Shown piece by piece: positions 10,457-24,281 of a stretch of 64,000 bases of DNA. This DNA comes from Dipteris shenzhenensis (lineage: Eukaryota > Polypodiophyta > Polypodiopsida > Gleicheniales): the NCBI GenBank assembly GCA_047967505.1, contig CM106538.1. One strand, written 5' to 3'. Position numbers and translations under genes: made by a program. The number at the start of each line of letters is the position of its first letter. Positions within the stretch are counted from its first letter, which is position 1. A model generated the notes under the pieces. The model did no database searches. It was not told where the DNA came from and saw nothing but the letters and a program-made list of their open reading frames with translations.

Positions 10457-11350
10457 TCATATTTTAGTGTATTTTTTGTTTTACCCCCCCTCATCCAAAA
10501 GACCCCCCCCCCTTGGGCCTCCCATATTATGAAAAATATGTACAAGTCTTAAAATCTTGCATATTTTGCAAGGTATATACCTTATATTTTTAGGGTGGGG
10601 AGACATGAAATTTTCATATTTTTCCCTTACATATTTCATTTTTTAAAAGTAGATCCATGTATATTATATATGGACCTTGTCCTCCCATACCCTAGATTTT
10701 GGACGAGGATAGTAACATATTACATATTGAGTTGGTGCCCCAGGCCTCCGCGCCTCCGCCATGTGCCCCCCTTTGCACTATGCCCCCGTTTGTGCTCTGC
10801 CTCGTCTACCACATGCCCCGTCTGTGCTCTGCCCCCATTTGTGCTCTAGCCTCTGCCCCCTTTGCGCTCTGCACCCCTGCAATCTACCTACTAGGCGAGC
10901 TACATGATGCGGCCTCTTCACTCCTCTCCCATGCCATATCACCGAGACCCTAGAGCAAATCTCTTGTTGGCAAGCTGGTTCTTACCATCTTTTCTCGTTG
11001 GATGGTGGTAGGTACGCAGAGCCTCCTCTTCAAAAAGAGAGATGTTTATCAGGACTTCACTAAGGTCCTTTTTTTTTGCAAAAACATTATTGTCATTTCT
11101 TATCAAATCTCTTATATACTTTTTATGCAATTTTGTGGGGTGCTTTACATACAGCCTCAAACTCTTCCTTAATTCTATAATGTCCTCTGTTCTCCTCTTA
11201 ATTCAATGCAATGAACTTGAAGAATCCTTAAGAGCGTGAGTGTTAGGGATAATTGGAAAAGAGCAAGTAAGACAACTTTTTTATTCCCATTTACATATAT
11301 GCATATCTTAACCCAATCAATGAGCATTTATTATCATTTTACGTCGGCCT
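10457..11350. repeat. Segmental duplication, copy 1, right block
   Basis: Matches 13982-14811. Copy 2 has indels, including loss of about 50 bases of the TGTGCTCTGCCCC-type stretch near 10787-10835. No protein is recognised in either copy. Confidence 0.85.
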
Positions 11351-13725
<2,375 letters not shown>

Positions 13726-14811
13726 ATGCCTTGAGTGCTTTTTGGATCATAGATCCAAACAAACTTAAGTTCTTTTAGATGGAATAAGGAGGGCGAAAAG
13801 GATTGGGCAAGAAGGTTACAAGATGGTAGGGATGGTGATAAATCCCACCCCCCTTTCCATCTAGCTACCCTACATGTGTGTGTGTGTGTGTGTGTCTGCA
13901 CACAAGCAGACACGTGTGAATGTGTGTAATGTTGTGCATGTGCATATGTGTGTGCATGTGCATGTGCACATACACATGCTTCATATTTTAGTGTATTTTT
14001 TGTTTTACTCCCCCTCATCCAAAAGACCCCCTCCCCCTTGGGCCTCCCATATTATGAAAAATATGTACAAGTCTTAAAATCTTGCATATTTTTCAAGGTA
14101 TATACCTTATATTTTTAGGGTAGGGAGACATGAAATTTTCATATTTTTCCCTTGCATATTCGATTTTTTAAAAGTAGATCCATGCATATTATATATGGAC
14201 CTTGTTCCCCATACCCTAGATTTTGGACGAGGGTAGTAACATATTACATATTAAGTTGGTTCCCCAGGCCTCCGTGCCTCCACCATGTGCCCCCCTTTGC
14301 ACTATGCCCCCATTTGTGCTCTAGCCTCTGCCCCCTTTGCGCTCTGCACCCCTGCAATCTACCTATTACATGTAGCCTCTTCACTCCTCTCCCATGCATG
14401 TCATCGGGACCGTAGAGCAAATCTCTTGTTGGCAAGCTGGTTGTTACCATGTTTTCTCGTTGGACGGTGGTAGGTACGTAGACCGTCCTCTTCAATAAAA
14501 GAGATGCTTGTCAGGACTTCACCAAGGTCCTTTTTTTTTTGCAAAAACATTATTGTCATTTCTTATCAAAGCTCTTATATACTTTTTATGCAATTTTGTA
14601 GGTGCTTTACATACAGCCTCAAACTCTTCCTTAATTCTATAATGTTCTCTGTTCTCCTCTTAATTCAATGCAATGAACTTGAAGAATCCTTAAGACTGTG
14701 AGTGTTAGGGATAATTGAAAAAGAGCAAGTAAGACAACTTTTTTATTCCCATTTACATATATGCATATCTTAACCCATCAATGAGCATTTATTATCATTT
14801 TACGTGGGCCT
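13726..14811. repeat. Segmental duplication, copy 2, with 1.9-kb internal deletion
   Basis: 13726-13982 corresponds to 8263-8522 and 13982-14811 to 10457-11350. The join at 13978-13984 (GCTT) occurs where both parental ends carry GCTT or GGCTTT, so a microhomology deletion of 8523-10456 is likely. The copy ends where copia A inserted at 14812. Confidence 0.85.
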
Positions 14812-15077
14812 TGTTAGAATTATAGATATAATTCAGCAGTGATCAATGTAATTTAATAAGCTAGTTAGGGGCACTTTTCCCTCTTTAAGAGGTTTTTCCC
14901 CCTAACTGTAGTTAGTCCACTAACTATGGTTAGTGACTACTAAGGTTTTGTCACTAGGACAAAACCTTATCTCACTCTTTTAGTTGTATCACACTTACAC
15001 CTTCTATTGCAACTAAGCTCTCAAGCTTTTAGCTCTCAGCTCACTCTCTTGCTCTCTCTCTCTCCCCAAATCTTACA
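14812..15077 (+). repeat. 5' LTR of copia A
   Basis: Starts TGTTAG and ends TTACA, two bases before a canonical primer site. The left boundary is set by loss of similarity to duplication copy 1 exactly at 14811/14812. The end is rich in CT, as many plant LTR R/U5 regions are. Confidence 0.85.
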
Positions 15078-15079
15078 TT

Positions 15080-15091
15080 TGGTATCAGAGC
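15080..15091 (+). other. Primer binding site of copia A (initiator Met tRNA)
   Basis: TGGTATCAGAGC, the standard plant copia primer site complementary to the 3' end of initiator methionine tRNA, two bases after the LTR. Confidence 0.9.
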
Positions 15092-16240
15092 AGGTTCAAG
15101 AACTCCGTGCTCCCTACTCTCTTCAGCTCCTGCTCTTAGCCTCGTTGAGTGCCCGTAAGCTCTTGCTCTATTGCCATCGTTGTCCATATAGATCATCCGT
15201 ACAATCTGTACGGACTGATTCCGTACAATCCCGCACTGTACTTATGCTGCATCTCATCTGTACTGTACCTACAACGCCATGCTATTTGCCATTCGTTATC
15301 ATACAGATCGTCAATCATACTGCACGTGTGGTGCTCTGTACATACCTTTGTCGTACCAGGCCTACTGCTTTTGTACTTGTTGTACATGCCATACCTTTTG
15401 TACCTGCTTCCATATAGTTCGTCGTCCGTACCTGCTTCCGTACAGTTCGACATCCTTATCTGCTTGTATGTACATCCGTACTTGCTTTTGTACAGTTCGG
15501 CATCCTTATCTGCTTGTCCGTAAATCCGTACCTGCTTGTCCGCACGTGTGTCTCCATACGACCGTACATTCCATGACCATATAGTTTAGCCACAGAAACC
15601 GTACCTGCAGATCTGTACATGCAGATCCGTACAGGGTTTCCTTCATCTACCGGTGATCCTTGGTAGGCATTCTTGCAGTTCTTCTGCAACACTTGCATAT
15701 CTGGTGGTATTTGTGTAGACATTTGTAGTCTTTTGCAATCATTTGGGTATTTTCGGGTTCGTAGTTACTTGTGAAGCAGACATTGCAAGCAGATTCATTG
15801 GTTTAGCCTATAAATTTGGGGCTTTCTACTAAAATTATAAAATTTGGGGCTTTCTGTGCTTTTGCCCCTTTCTGGTTGTAATTTCAAGCTTGAAATTTGG
15901 GGCTTTCAGTTTTGCAGTACAATTTCTTGCAGAAATTTGGGGATTTTGTGATTACACTGCAATTTCGTAGTGAAATTTGGGGCTTTTGCAGACAAAGTGC
16001 AATTCTTGCAACATTTGGGGCTTTTGATCAATTGCCCCTTTCAGGTTGCAATTTCAGGCCTATTTTGGGGCTTTTGTGTTGGGAGAGCAATTTTGGAGAT
16101 TTCAGTTCATACTGCCTTTCTTGAAGTGTTTTGTAGCACTTTTGGCAGATTCTAGAGAGTTTTTTATGCTTGAATAGATTTCTGATAGTGCCAGTGTTTG
16201 GCTATGTTTTTTGGGAGTTGTGCATTTCATTCCCAGTAAG
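15092..16240 (+). other. Modular untranslated leader of copia A
   Basis: Two compositional modules precede gag. The first (about 15180-15620) is dense in CCGTAC and TCCGTAC words. The second (about 15820-16080) repeats AAATTTGGGGCTTT. The same two modules occur in the same order in the leader of copia E (40470 down to 39450 on the minus strand), although the LTRs of A and E differ. Open frames here have no protein signature. Confidence 0.7.
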
Positions 16241-16277
16241 GGAATTCAATTTTGTATCTACAAACTCTTTCTCACAT

Positions 16278-16490
16278 ATAGCCCAACAAAATCAGAATGA
16301 TTTCCAATTTGGTGGTCTTTCTCAAGAAAACAAGTTGGATGGTACCAACTACTCTCTCTGGAGTTTTATGGTATGCAATATTCTGATTTCTCACAATTTA
16401 TGGGATTATGTGAATGGGGGTGAGATCCGACCAGCAGGTATAGCACCTAATACCCCTCCCCAGCAAGGAGGTGGAAGAGGTCATACATAG
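16278..16490 (+). pseudogene. Copia A gag, N-terminal fragment
   Basis: Encodes ENKLDGTNYSLWSFMVCNIL and LWDYVNGGEIRPAG, the conserved N-terminal region of copia gag polyproteins, closely resembling copia E gag (39390-39200, minus strand). The position of the copia E start Met is ATA at 16278-16280, so the start codon appears mutated. The frame is cut at 16490 by copia B. Confidence 0.8.
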
Positions 16491-16492
16491 GG

Positions 16493-16664
16493 TGCAGCTG
16501 CCGAGAGTGCTCTCAACAGAAGCAAGAACGGAAGAGGGAGAGAGAGAAACAGAGAGCCACACAAGTTTTGGTGGGTGCAGAACCACCCTAATCTTCTTTT
16601 TCATTCATATATATATGTGTTTGAGTATTGTACATAACCGGGGTAAAGGCACAGTGACCTTTAA
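16493..16664 (-). repeat. 3' LTR of copia B
   Basis: Follows a purine tract (AAGTGGGAGG on the minus strand, about 16672-16683). It contains a TATATATA stretch (16607-16616) and a CT-rich end. The limits are inferred from the tract and from a TGCA-type end at 16493; no second copy exists for checking. Confidence 0.45.
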
Positions 16665-16725
16665 CCCCCATAACCTCCCACTTAAAGGACAATGTGCCTT
16701 TAAGGGAGAACAACCAGTGAGCATA

Positions 16726-17946
16726 CTATCCAATGCCCATCAATACACGACAATACTCAAACTGCTGACTAGGTAAACTCTTCATTAGCATATCTGTAGG
16801 GTTATCATCTGTATAAACCTTGACAATCTCAATGCGCTTGTCCTCAAGTACCTCCGTGATGAAATGGTACCTGACCTCAATGTGTTTGGTCTTTGCATGA
16901 AAGACCGGATTCCGTGCTAGCTGAATAGCACTCATGGAATCACTATGCAATGTCGGTACACCTGTATGAATCCCCAAATCTCCCACTAGCCAATCAAGCC
17001 ATATAGCCTCCTTGCAACCCTGTGTGGCTGCAACATACTCAACCTCTGTGGTAGACAAAGCAACGCACTTCTGTGCATGAGACATCCATGACACTACACC
17101 ACATGCAAAGGTGAACACATAACCAAAAGTGGATCTCCTACTATCCACATGCCCTGTATAGTCTGAATCTGTGTACCCAAGTACAGGCATGTCTCCTCTA
17201 CCAAAGCAGATGCACATCTTCTTGGTACCCTTCATGTACCTCATGATGCACTTAACTGCCTCCCAATGCCTCTTTCCTGGATTAGCCATATACCGGCTAA
17301 CAACTCCCATTGCAAATGCAATGTCTGGTCTAGTAGCTATGATAGCATACATAAGACTCCCAACTGTTGATGCATAAGGAACCTTGGCCATCATGGCCCT
17401 TTCCTCATCTGATTTGGGACTATTTGTATGACTCAGTTTCACATATGGAGGCAATGGAGTACTCACTACCTTCCCCCCCTCCATATTGAAACACTGCAAT
17501 ACTTTTGTAACATACTCCTTCTGTGAAAGCCAAAGGAGTTTCCTACTCCGATCATGCGTGATGCGCATACCAAGAATATGACCTGCAAGTCCCAAATCCA
17601 TCATATCAAAGGCCTCATGCAACTTGGCCTTTAATGCATCTAGCTCATAAGTATTCTTGCTAGCCAATAGCATATCATCCACATATAGTGCCAGGATTAT
17701 CAGGGTATTATCCTTAGCCCTTTTAGTGTAGAGGCAGTGATCAATTTCACTCCTTCTAAAACCCTGGGACCGAATGAAAGCATCAAACTTCTGATACCAT
17801 TCTCTAGGTGCTTGCTTAAGACCATAGAGACTCTTTTTCAACTTGCAAACTAAATGTTCTTTGCCCTTTTCTTCAAAGCCTTCCGGCTGCACCATGTAAA
17901 TTTCCTCATGCAGATCCCCATGCAAGAAAGATGTCTTGACATCCAT
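16726..17946 (-). pseudogene. Copia B reverse transcriptase C-terminal half and RNase H (open, 406 codons)
   Basis: Continuous open frame. RT motifs: DVKTSFLHGDL (residues 2-12), [15 protein letters not shown] (40-54) and catalytic YVDD (88-91). RNase H: GYTDSDYTG, LSTTEVEYVAA and NPVFHAKTKHIEVRYHF. The end VYTDDNPTDMLMKSL matches copia polyprotein ends. A TAG (17947-17949) immediately precedes the first Met, so it is cut off from the RT N-terminus and cannot be translated as part of a polyprotein. Confidence 0.9.
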
Positions 17947-18031
17947 CTACATAAGCTCCATATCCTCTGCTGCCACTAGTCCAAGCATGCATCTAAGTGT
18001 GGTCATCTTCACAACCGGAGAGAATATCTCA

Positions 18032-19138
18032 TCAAAGTCCACAACCCTTCTCTTGCTTGAACCCTTTAGCAACCAAACGAGCCTTGTACCTAGGCACATC
18101 ATCACCTGTGACCTTCATTTTGTAGACCCATTTACATGGCAATGCTTTCTTTCCATGTGGCAAAGAAACCAAGTCCCAAGTCTTATTCTTCATAAGTGAA
18201 CTCATCTCTGATTGCATAGAATACTCCCACTTGCGTTGATCCTCGCACATCATAGCCTCTCTGTAGCAAGAAGTCTCCCCACAATCAGTAAGCATCACGT
18301 AGTCTACCCCTGGAACAAACCTATCAGGTGGTCTAGGCACTCTAGATGATCTTCTCAAGGGCATTTTAGCTTGCTGTCCCACCTACATATCAGCCACATT
18401 TGGCTCATCATTTCCACTAATAGATGATCCATCATCTACCCTTGATTGTATACCTGTGGGAGTACTTGGTGGTACCATTTCTTGCACATTTGGTGCATGG
18501 ACAGCTTGCTGTCTATCAACATATGCAGGTAGATTCACATCCTGGAAAGTGATTCTCCTCATTTCCACATCCCTCATGGGTGCCTTATGCATCTTCTTCT
18601 CATTGAAGACTACATCATGGCTGTGTATGATTTTCTTTACTTTTGGATCCCAGAGACGATAGCCCATCTCTCCACTTTCACCATAACCCAGAAAGATGCA
18701 TTTCCTAGACTTAGGATCTAGCTTCTTGCGAAGCTCTTTTGGCACATGTGCATATGCCTCACACCCAAATATATGCAAATGAGAGTAAGAGGGCTTCTTG
18801 CCACTCCATGCCTCTTCAGGAATACCACCATCCAAACTCTTACTAGTGATCTATTGATCACATGCACTGCAGTCTTCATTGCCTCAACCCAAGACTTGCA
18901 TTGGAAAGCATGCATTGCAATCTTTCTTGAATGGTACGGTTCATCTATTCTGCAACTGGATTTTGCTCTGGAGTACGAGGGGATGTGAGCTCCCTCTTAA
19001 TCCCACGTGTATCACAGAAATGCTGAAAGTCATGAGAGAGATACTCTCCACCATTGTCAGTCCGTAGGCATTTAAGTGTTCTACCTGACTGATTCTCAAC
19101 CAAGGCCAGCCATTTCTGAAATACCTAGAACACATCAC
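18032..19138 (-). pseudogene. Copia B integrase C-terminal part and RT N-terminus
   Basis: 18383-18835 encodes the integrase tail (EEAWSGKKPSYSHLHIFGCE, KCIFLGYGESGE, SHDVVFNE). 18032-18382 encodes a linker and the RT start (MKNKTWDLVSLP, CKWVYKMK, YKARLVAKGF). The integrase core between 18836 and 19138 is frameshifted but shows GGEYLSHDFQ-like and PEQNP-like text. At least three frame changes make it non-functional. Confidence 0.8.
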
Positions 19139-19926
19139 TCTTCCGAGCTATAGCATAAGCCCACATTTTCCTAGTTGCATCATCAATGAATGTCACATAG
19201 TATTCAGCCCCGCCTAATGATCGTGTAGGCATGGGACCACATACGTCTGAATGCACCAAATCAAGCTTTTCAAACTCTTTCTTTCCCCTTCTTTTATGGG
19301 CTGATTTAGTCTGCTTCCCATAGAGACAGTGCTCACAAAATTCAAAATCAGAGAAACTCAAATGCAGTACATAACCCAAATGGCATAAGAGTTTCATTCC
19401 ATTCTGACTCATGTGCCCCAACCTGCAATGCCACAAAGAAGTGCTTGGCTGCTCGGTTATTGCAACAACATGATGAAATACCCCTGATATATGTAAGGGA
19501 TACAAAGTCCCACACTTGGCACCCCTGGCCAAAAGCATAGAGCCCTTCTGAATTTTCCAACTCTGAAAGCCAAAAGTGGTGTGAAAACTAGCATCATCTA
19601 GCTGACCCACTGAAATAAGACTCTTGGTCAACTTAGGCACATGTCTCACATGTTTCAAAACAAATGCAGACCCGTTTTCAAAAGAAAACTTTATGTCACC
19701 TACTCTCCCACTATGTCACATGCATAGTCATTCCAAGATGCATACAACCTGTCTTTCCACTGTCATAAGTGGAGAACCATTCCCTATGGGGAGTAACATG
19801 GAATGAAGCACCAGATTCCAAAATCCAATCCTAGGAATATGCATCATCTGAAGTGGTAAGCAACTCTGTAGATAAACTAGACATGAAGAGAATGTCATTG
19901 TCACTATCATGTGTAACAAAGTCTAC
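19125..19926 (-). pseudogene. Copia B protease, GAG-pre-integrase and start of integrase
   Basis: 19740-19926 holds the protease motif as Glu-Ser-Gly-Ala (WILESGASFHV), so the catalytic Asp is mutated to Glu. 19125-19658 continues with VRHVPKLTKSLISVGQL, LWHCRLGHMS and the finger pair CEHCLYGKQ, then the first integrase Asp in LVHSDVCGPM. Two stops separate the protease from the next part. Confidence 0.85.
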
Positions 19927-20365
19927 TATTAGACTTCATCTTGCAGAGTTAGTTTATTTCACAGTAGTAAATGAGCAGACTATGGAAGATTTGTGGAAGA
20001 AACTGTGTGCCACTTATGAGAAGGAAACTACCTCTAATAAAGTTTACCTCATGAAGAGGTTATTTGAGCTGCAGATGAAGGAAGGAGTCTCCATTGCTTC
20101 TTACTTGAATGAATTATATATTATTTTCAGCCAGCTTCAGGCTTAGAAGATGAATTTTGATGCGGAGACTAAGGCAATATTTCTCTTATGCTCATTGCCA
20201 TCCTCATGGGATACCTTCCGTACAACTGTCAGTAACTCTGCACCTGGTGGAGTACTGAAATTTGATGATGTTATGGGTAGCTTGTTGGCTGAGGAGATTA
20301 GACGAAAGTCTATGGACGGCAACAAGCAAGATGCAACCTTAAATGTGCAAAGGGGTATATCATAG
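19926..20365 (+). pseudogene. Copia gag fragment, inverted relative to copia B
   Basis: Encodes RLHLAELVYFTV, TMEDLWKKLCATYEKET, VYLMKRLFELQMKEG and LLCSLPSSWDTF, which are core gag (UBN2-type) motifs. One TAG at 20144-20146 interrupts it. It starts exactly where copia B coding ends on the other strand. This gag type normally accompanies a pol like that of copia B, so an inversion is likely. Confidence 0.8.
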
Positions 20366-20546
20366 TTCTTTCAAGGATTCATGGTCTCCCATGCATTCCT
20401 ATACTGCTATGTGTAGGCTTGGTATTACAAATTCTAGTGGGACCATAGCTTCAAGGCCATACACCAATTGAAAAGGTGTGTTCCCTGTACTGACCTTGAG
20501 TGTGGTTTTGTATGCCTATAAGGCTGCATTCAGTTTCTCTGCCCAA

Positions 20547-21270
20547 TCAAAATGCTATGGTTCTACTACCTTGGTGAGGATAATGCATAATATTTTGTTG
20601 GTGGATTCGGCCCTGTCCATTCCCTTGGGGGTCGTAGGGTGTGCTTTTTCTATGGATTACCATAAAGCCAGACAAGAGTTCTTGGGTTACCTCATTGACA
20701 AAATGTGTGCCTCTATCCGACACAATTTCAATGGGGCATCCGAATCGGGTGATCACATTTTCGTACAAGAATTTTGATGTGCTTCTAGCTGCTTTTTAGC
20801 TTCAGCCCATTTTGTAAAGTAATCAGTGGCCACAATGATGTAGTGTGCCTGTGTTCCTTTTGCTGTACTGGATGGATGTGACCCACGTCGTCAATTCCCC
20901 ATTTTTCAAATGGTTTTTGTGCAACAACTATTGTTAGGGGATTGAAGTCTTTGTGTTGTGGTTTGGTAGTCCGTTGGCATACATCACAACCTTTTACATA
21001 TTCATAGGCATCTGCCCATAGTGTTGGCCACCAGTAGCTTGCGAGGAGGACTTTTCTTGCTGTGGCTTCCCCTTGGAAGTGTCCCCCTACAATGCCTTCA
21101 TGGACTTCACTTAGGATTGGCATGATCTCATGAGGCATTACACATCTTCTTAATACCTGGTCCTTGCCCATCTTGTACAATTGTCCTGCAATGAGTTGAT
21201 AGGGTGCAACCTTTAGAATTAGTTTTCTGGCATGTATTGCTTTCATTTCAGGGGGTGGTCTTCTTGCCAT
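20547..21270 (-). pseudogene. Gypsy integrase
   Basis: 21270-20785 holds the H-x-H...C-x2-C zinc finger (HEGIVGGHF, GCDVCQRT) and the start of the core, with WGIDDVGH at the first Asp. After a frame change, 20768-20547 holds the second Asp in IVSDRGTHFVNEV and STPYDPQGNGQ, where the catalytic Glu region reads GRIHQ-like and seems altered. Confidence 0.8.
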
Positions 21271-21315
21271 TAAGTACCCAATGATATCTCCACACCACTC
21301 TAGAACAACATCTAT

Positions 21316-21750
21316 TTAAAATAGTGTGGCATCTGGCAAGTTGTCTTCTACTCCAGTGGCTTCTTCTCTTGACTTGACATGAGACATGTGATCGGCAATG
21401 TAGTGTTGGGCACCCTTGCAAACCACTATTTTGAAGTTGAATTCTTGAAACAAGAGGAGCCATCTGGTTATTCTTCCTATTGTACATGGACGGTTCACAA
21501 GATAAAGTAATGCTTGATGGTCGGTGTAGAAGACAAAATCATTTGCCAGTAGATAGTGCCAAAATTTCTTAACGCTATACACCATTGCTAGGGCTTCTCT
21601 TTCTGTGGTGGTATAGTTGATCTCTGCATCATTGAGTTGTCGACTGGTGAAGTAGAATGGGTAGTCTTTCTTATGTTTCATAAGCTTGACAAAGCACACT
21701 CCCAATTGCATACTTGGATCCATTAGTATGAACATGAAAATCAATATCAC
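21316..21750 (-). pseudogene. Gypsy RNase H
   Basis: Encodes DYPFYFTSRQLNDAEINYTTTEREALAMVYSVKKF and FYTDHQALLYLVN, the gypsy RNase H signature. The Asp in YTDHQ and the Glu in TEREAL are present. Confidence 0.85.
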
Positions 21751-21787
21751 AATTGGGAGATATAAGGATGGGTGCTATGATTAGGCA

Positions 21788-22626
21788 CTACTTTAAAAGC
21801 TTAAAGGCTTGGTCGCACTCTTCTATCCATAAGAATTCCACTAATAATTTGTAAAGTGGTCTAGCTATCATGGCACACTGCAATATAAATCTTCTATAAT
21901 AGCCTGCATGTACCATAAAGATCTGTACACCTTGGAAATTTGTAGGAGGCGGCAATTCCATGATGATTTTGATTTTGTCCATGTTAGTTGCAATTCCATG
22001 TTGAGAAACGATGTGTCCCAAGACAACTCCATGGGTGACCATGAATTGGCATTTTGTTGGATTTCGGGAGATGCCATACTCCCTACATTTGATTAGTACT
22101 GCTTCAAGACATTTGAAGTGGTTTTTTTTGTTTGAATGGATGCACAAATCATTCAAGAACACCTTTAAAAACTTATTCAGAAATGACTTGAAAGCTGTAA
22201 CATGACTCGCTAGAATTACAAAGGCCGAGGCATTACAAAGGTTGAATGGCATGACTCTATATGCAAAAATACCCCATTTTATAGCAAATGCTATTTTTTA
22301 TTGGTCTTTAGGAGCAATTTGCACTTGGTTATAGCCACTGAAGCCATCCAAGAAGCTATATATTTTGGAGCATGCCATCTTTTCCAACACTATTTCTATT
22401 AAGAGTAGGGGATAGTGATCCCTAATTGTGGCAGAATTCACATTCCAGCATTGAGGAGTTTTTCCAACTCATCATAAACCATGGTGCCATACTTAGGATT
22501 TGTTCGATAAGTTCCACATACCTTAGGGTGAGCACCTTTCCTTATAGATATTGTGTGTACTACCACGTCTAGTGAAATTCCTTTCATCTCTTTGCATGAC
22601 CATGCTAGGCAGTCATGGTATTCCAT
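21788..22626 (-). pseudogene. Gypsy reverse transcriptase
   Basis: Minus-strand reading shows FLDGFSGYNQVQIAP near 22355-22300, MPFNLCNA at 22252, the catalytic box as VFLNDL (usually FLDDL, so the first Asp is lost), and the thumb HIVSQHGIATN. Stops occur near 22280 and 22430. Confidence 0.8.
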
Positions 22627-22665
22627 TAGGAGTGCTTTGAGTTTGGTTTCATCTTCCTGTCGAAG

Positions 22666-23430
22666 CTATTTCCCAAAGAAAACCAGTTTTTCTTCCTCCC
22701 CTTCCAGGGCGAGGTTTATTGTGTGTGTATTTACTGGTCCCTCATAGATTGGAGTTTCTCCAATGCTATCACTTTCTTGAACTTCAAATTCTCTTAGTGA
22801 TCTTGGCATTGCTATTGGGGCACTGCCACTTGTGTAATTCTTGAAGTACTTCGGCACTTCTCAAAGATCGGCCTCTAATGGTGTTGAACTAGCCTGACAT
22901 GTGCCATGTGTACTGAGTGTCATAGTTTCATTTACTAATTTGTTAGGCTCTTTTTGACTTTCTTTTTGTAAAGTGTCTTGATTGAGCTTCATCCGCACAT
23001 GTGGCTTATATTTCCAAAACTTCTTACGGTGGGAACTGTGGAGTAACTTTTCCACTGGTAAGGTGTTTCCAAGTAAGGGTTCATTTGCTACGCATACTCC
23101 TTCCAGTCCCTCAAGGGACCATTCAAGAGGTGGTGGTTCTAATTTTGAGGGAGCTGGCTTTGCAAGATATAATTTGATGATCCTTATTTCGACTCGTTCG
23201 AATTCATTGAAGTGTGCCTTGGCTTTTCTGTGATTTTTTTCTTCAGCTTTCTTGCGGGATCTTCTACTGTTATTCAACTTTGGAGCTCGAGGGTTGTTGA
23301 AGAGCATGTTCTTTCCCTCTCTTATGTTAGTACTTTTTGATGCTATTATATCTTTCACTTCGCTACATATGCATTTCCAGAAAGCATTTGTTGTTATGTA
23401 AAAGTTCCACAAATATGATATACAAAACAA
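22666..23430 (-). pseudogene. Gypsy upstream region, unassigned
   Basis: A Lys/Glu-rich open frame (22861-23430) and a shorter one (22666-22857) precede the RT in the same orientation. The position suggests the gag-protease spacer of this element, but no protease or zinc-knuckle motif is visible. Confidence 0.4.
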
Positions 23431-23652
23431 AGCATGCGTGTTATGTAGGAAATTCTACCTATACATGCGACAATCGCAAGGACAACTTTCTCCTCTCCGT
23501 CCTCCTAAACCTCTCCTAAACCCCGTCTTCTCTCCTCCACTCGGGTCCTGCTGCTCTCTTTGCCTCTCCTCTCGCTGGTCTTTCCCTCCCCTCCCACTGG
23601 TTTCTCTGCGTATCAGCTCGGTGTCTCTCTCGTCCCTTCCTCATCCGAGGCT

Positions 23653-24138
23653 ATGGCTAAGCAATGCCTCTTGCTGTTGCCCATGACACATGTTGCTCTT
23701 CCCTTCATGTCTTGGTCGCCAGCACCTAGAGTCTGCAGCTTGCACGTTGATAGACTGCTAGCATCAGCTCCTTGCCAAGCTCCAGCTACCAATTTTGCAC
23801 CTTCTCTGTCCTCTATTCTCACTCCAGGTACGTAAATCGAAGCACTGTTGTTGCCTGTCTCATCGTTTTGCTCCTTCTTTGTTGTCACGAACCCATCAAT
23901 GATTTATAGGGAGGAAATCGAAAATCCGGATTCAATGTGGTATTATATATACTCGATCAATTATCGTATTCACCTCGCCTTGTACTGCCATAACCCCAGG
24001 TTCTGCGTCTTTATATTTGAAAGGCTCACGGGGAAGCGTTCATTAAGACTGCTCGCAACTTCCGAAGAGAAAAGTAGCGCTGAAGCTTTCGTAGAAAGGA
24101 AAATTCAGTCTCAGCAACGCCGGATAAAAAGGTTCAAG
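23653..24138 (+). CDS. Putative plastid-targeted protein, first two exons
   Basis: Exon 1 is 23653-23831. The start MAKQCLLLLPMT is followed by a Ser/Ala/Pro-rich stretch almost free of acidic residues, like a plastid transit peptide. A pyrimidine-rich leader (23460-23650) precedes it. The intron 23832-23999 begins GTAAAT and ends CCCCAG. Exon 2 is 24000-24138: a basic stretch, RSLRLLATSEEK (plausible cleavage region), then a charged helix (AEAFVERKIQSQQRRIKRFK). It ends in phase 0 at a consensus donor, AAG|GTATGA. A stop follows in the intron, so more exons are needed. The competing donor at 23828 gives a frame that stops early. I do not recognise the protein. The exon at 48899-49059 is a candidate for its end. 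Confidence 0.45.
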
Positions 24139-24281
24139 GTATGATTCTGTTTCCTCCCGAAATTTACCAAGCAGATGACACGAGGAATGGATGTCAGTGT
24201 GATAGTGCGAACCTGGCAATCGAGACATGCCACCTCATCAGCCGACGATCGATGCGGCCAAAGCTCCATGTCAACAATAGA

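Larger units (their letters stand above)
14812..16492 (+). mobile_element. Copia element A, 5' part (LTR, primer site, leader, gag start)
   Basis: A 266-bp 5' LTR, a tRNA primer site, a leader of about 1.2 kb and the first part of a copia gag. It is broken at about 16492 by copia B in the opposite orientation. The rest of A is not recognised in the window. It inserted into copy 2 of the segmental duplication, since the sequence that should follow (as at 11351) is absent. Confidence 0.8.
16493..19926 (-). mobile_element. Copia element B, decayed, inserted in copia A
   Basis: On the minus strand, protease, GAG-pre-integrase, integrase, RT and RNase H run from 19926 down to 16726, then a purine-rich tract and a short LTR down to about 16493. 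The gag that should precede the protease is missing on this strand; a gag of the matching type lies on the plus strand at 19926-20365. The RT-RNase H section is intact, while the integrase is broken. Confidence 0.85.
20385..23430 (-). mobile_element. Ty3/gypsy retrotransposon, decayed, pol region
   Basis: On the minus strand the order is RT, RNase H, integrase, which defines Ty3/gypsy. Coding is broken by several stops and frame changes. No LTR could be placed at either end. Confidence 0.8.

Noticed and set aside
15007-15722. Coding frames in the copia A leader
   Set aside because: Overlapping frames exist on both strands because of the repeated CCGTAC word; none has a domain, and the region lies between primer site and gag.
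16726-17946. Functional standalone 406-residue protein
   Set aside because: It is the C-terminal half of copia pol with a stop just before its first Met; it is a TE relic.
23653-23827. Exon 1 ending at the CAG|GTACGT donor
   Set aside because: This donor looks strong, but joining it to the acceptor at 23999 gives a stop after about 15 codons. The donor four bases further (GTAAAT) keeps the frame open.
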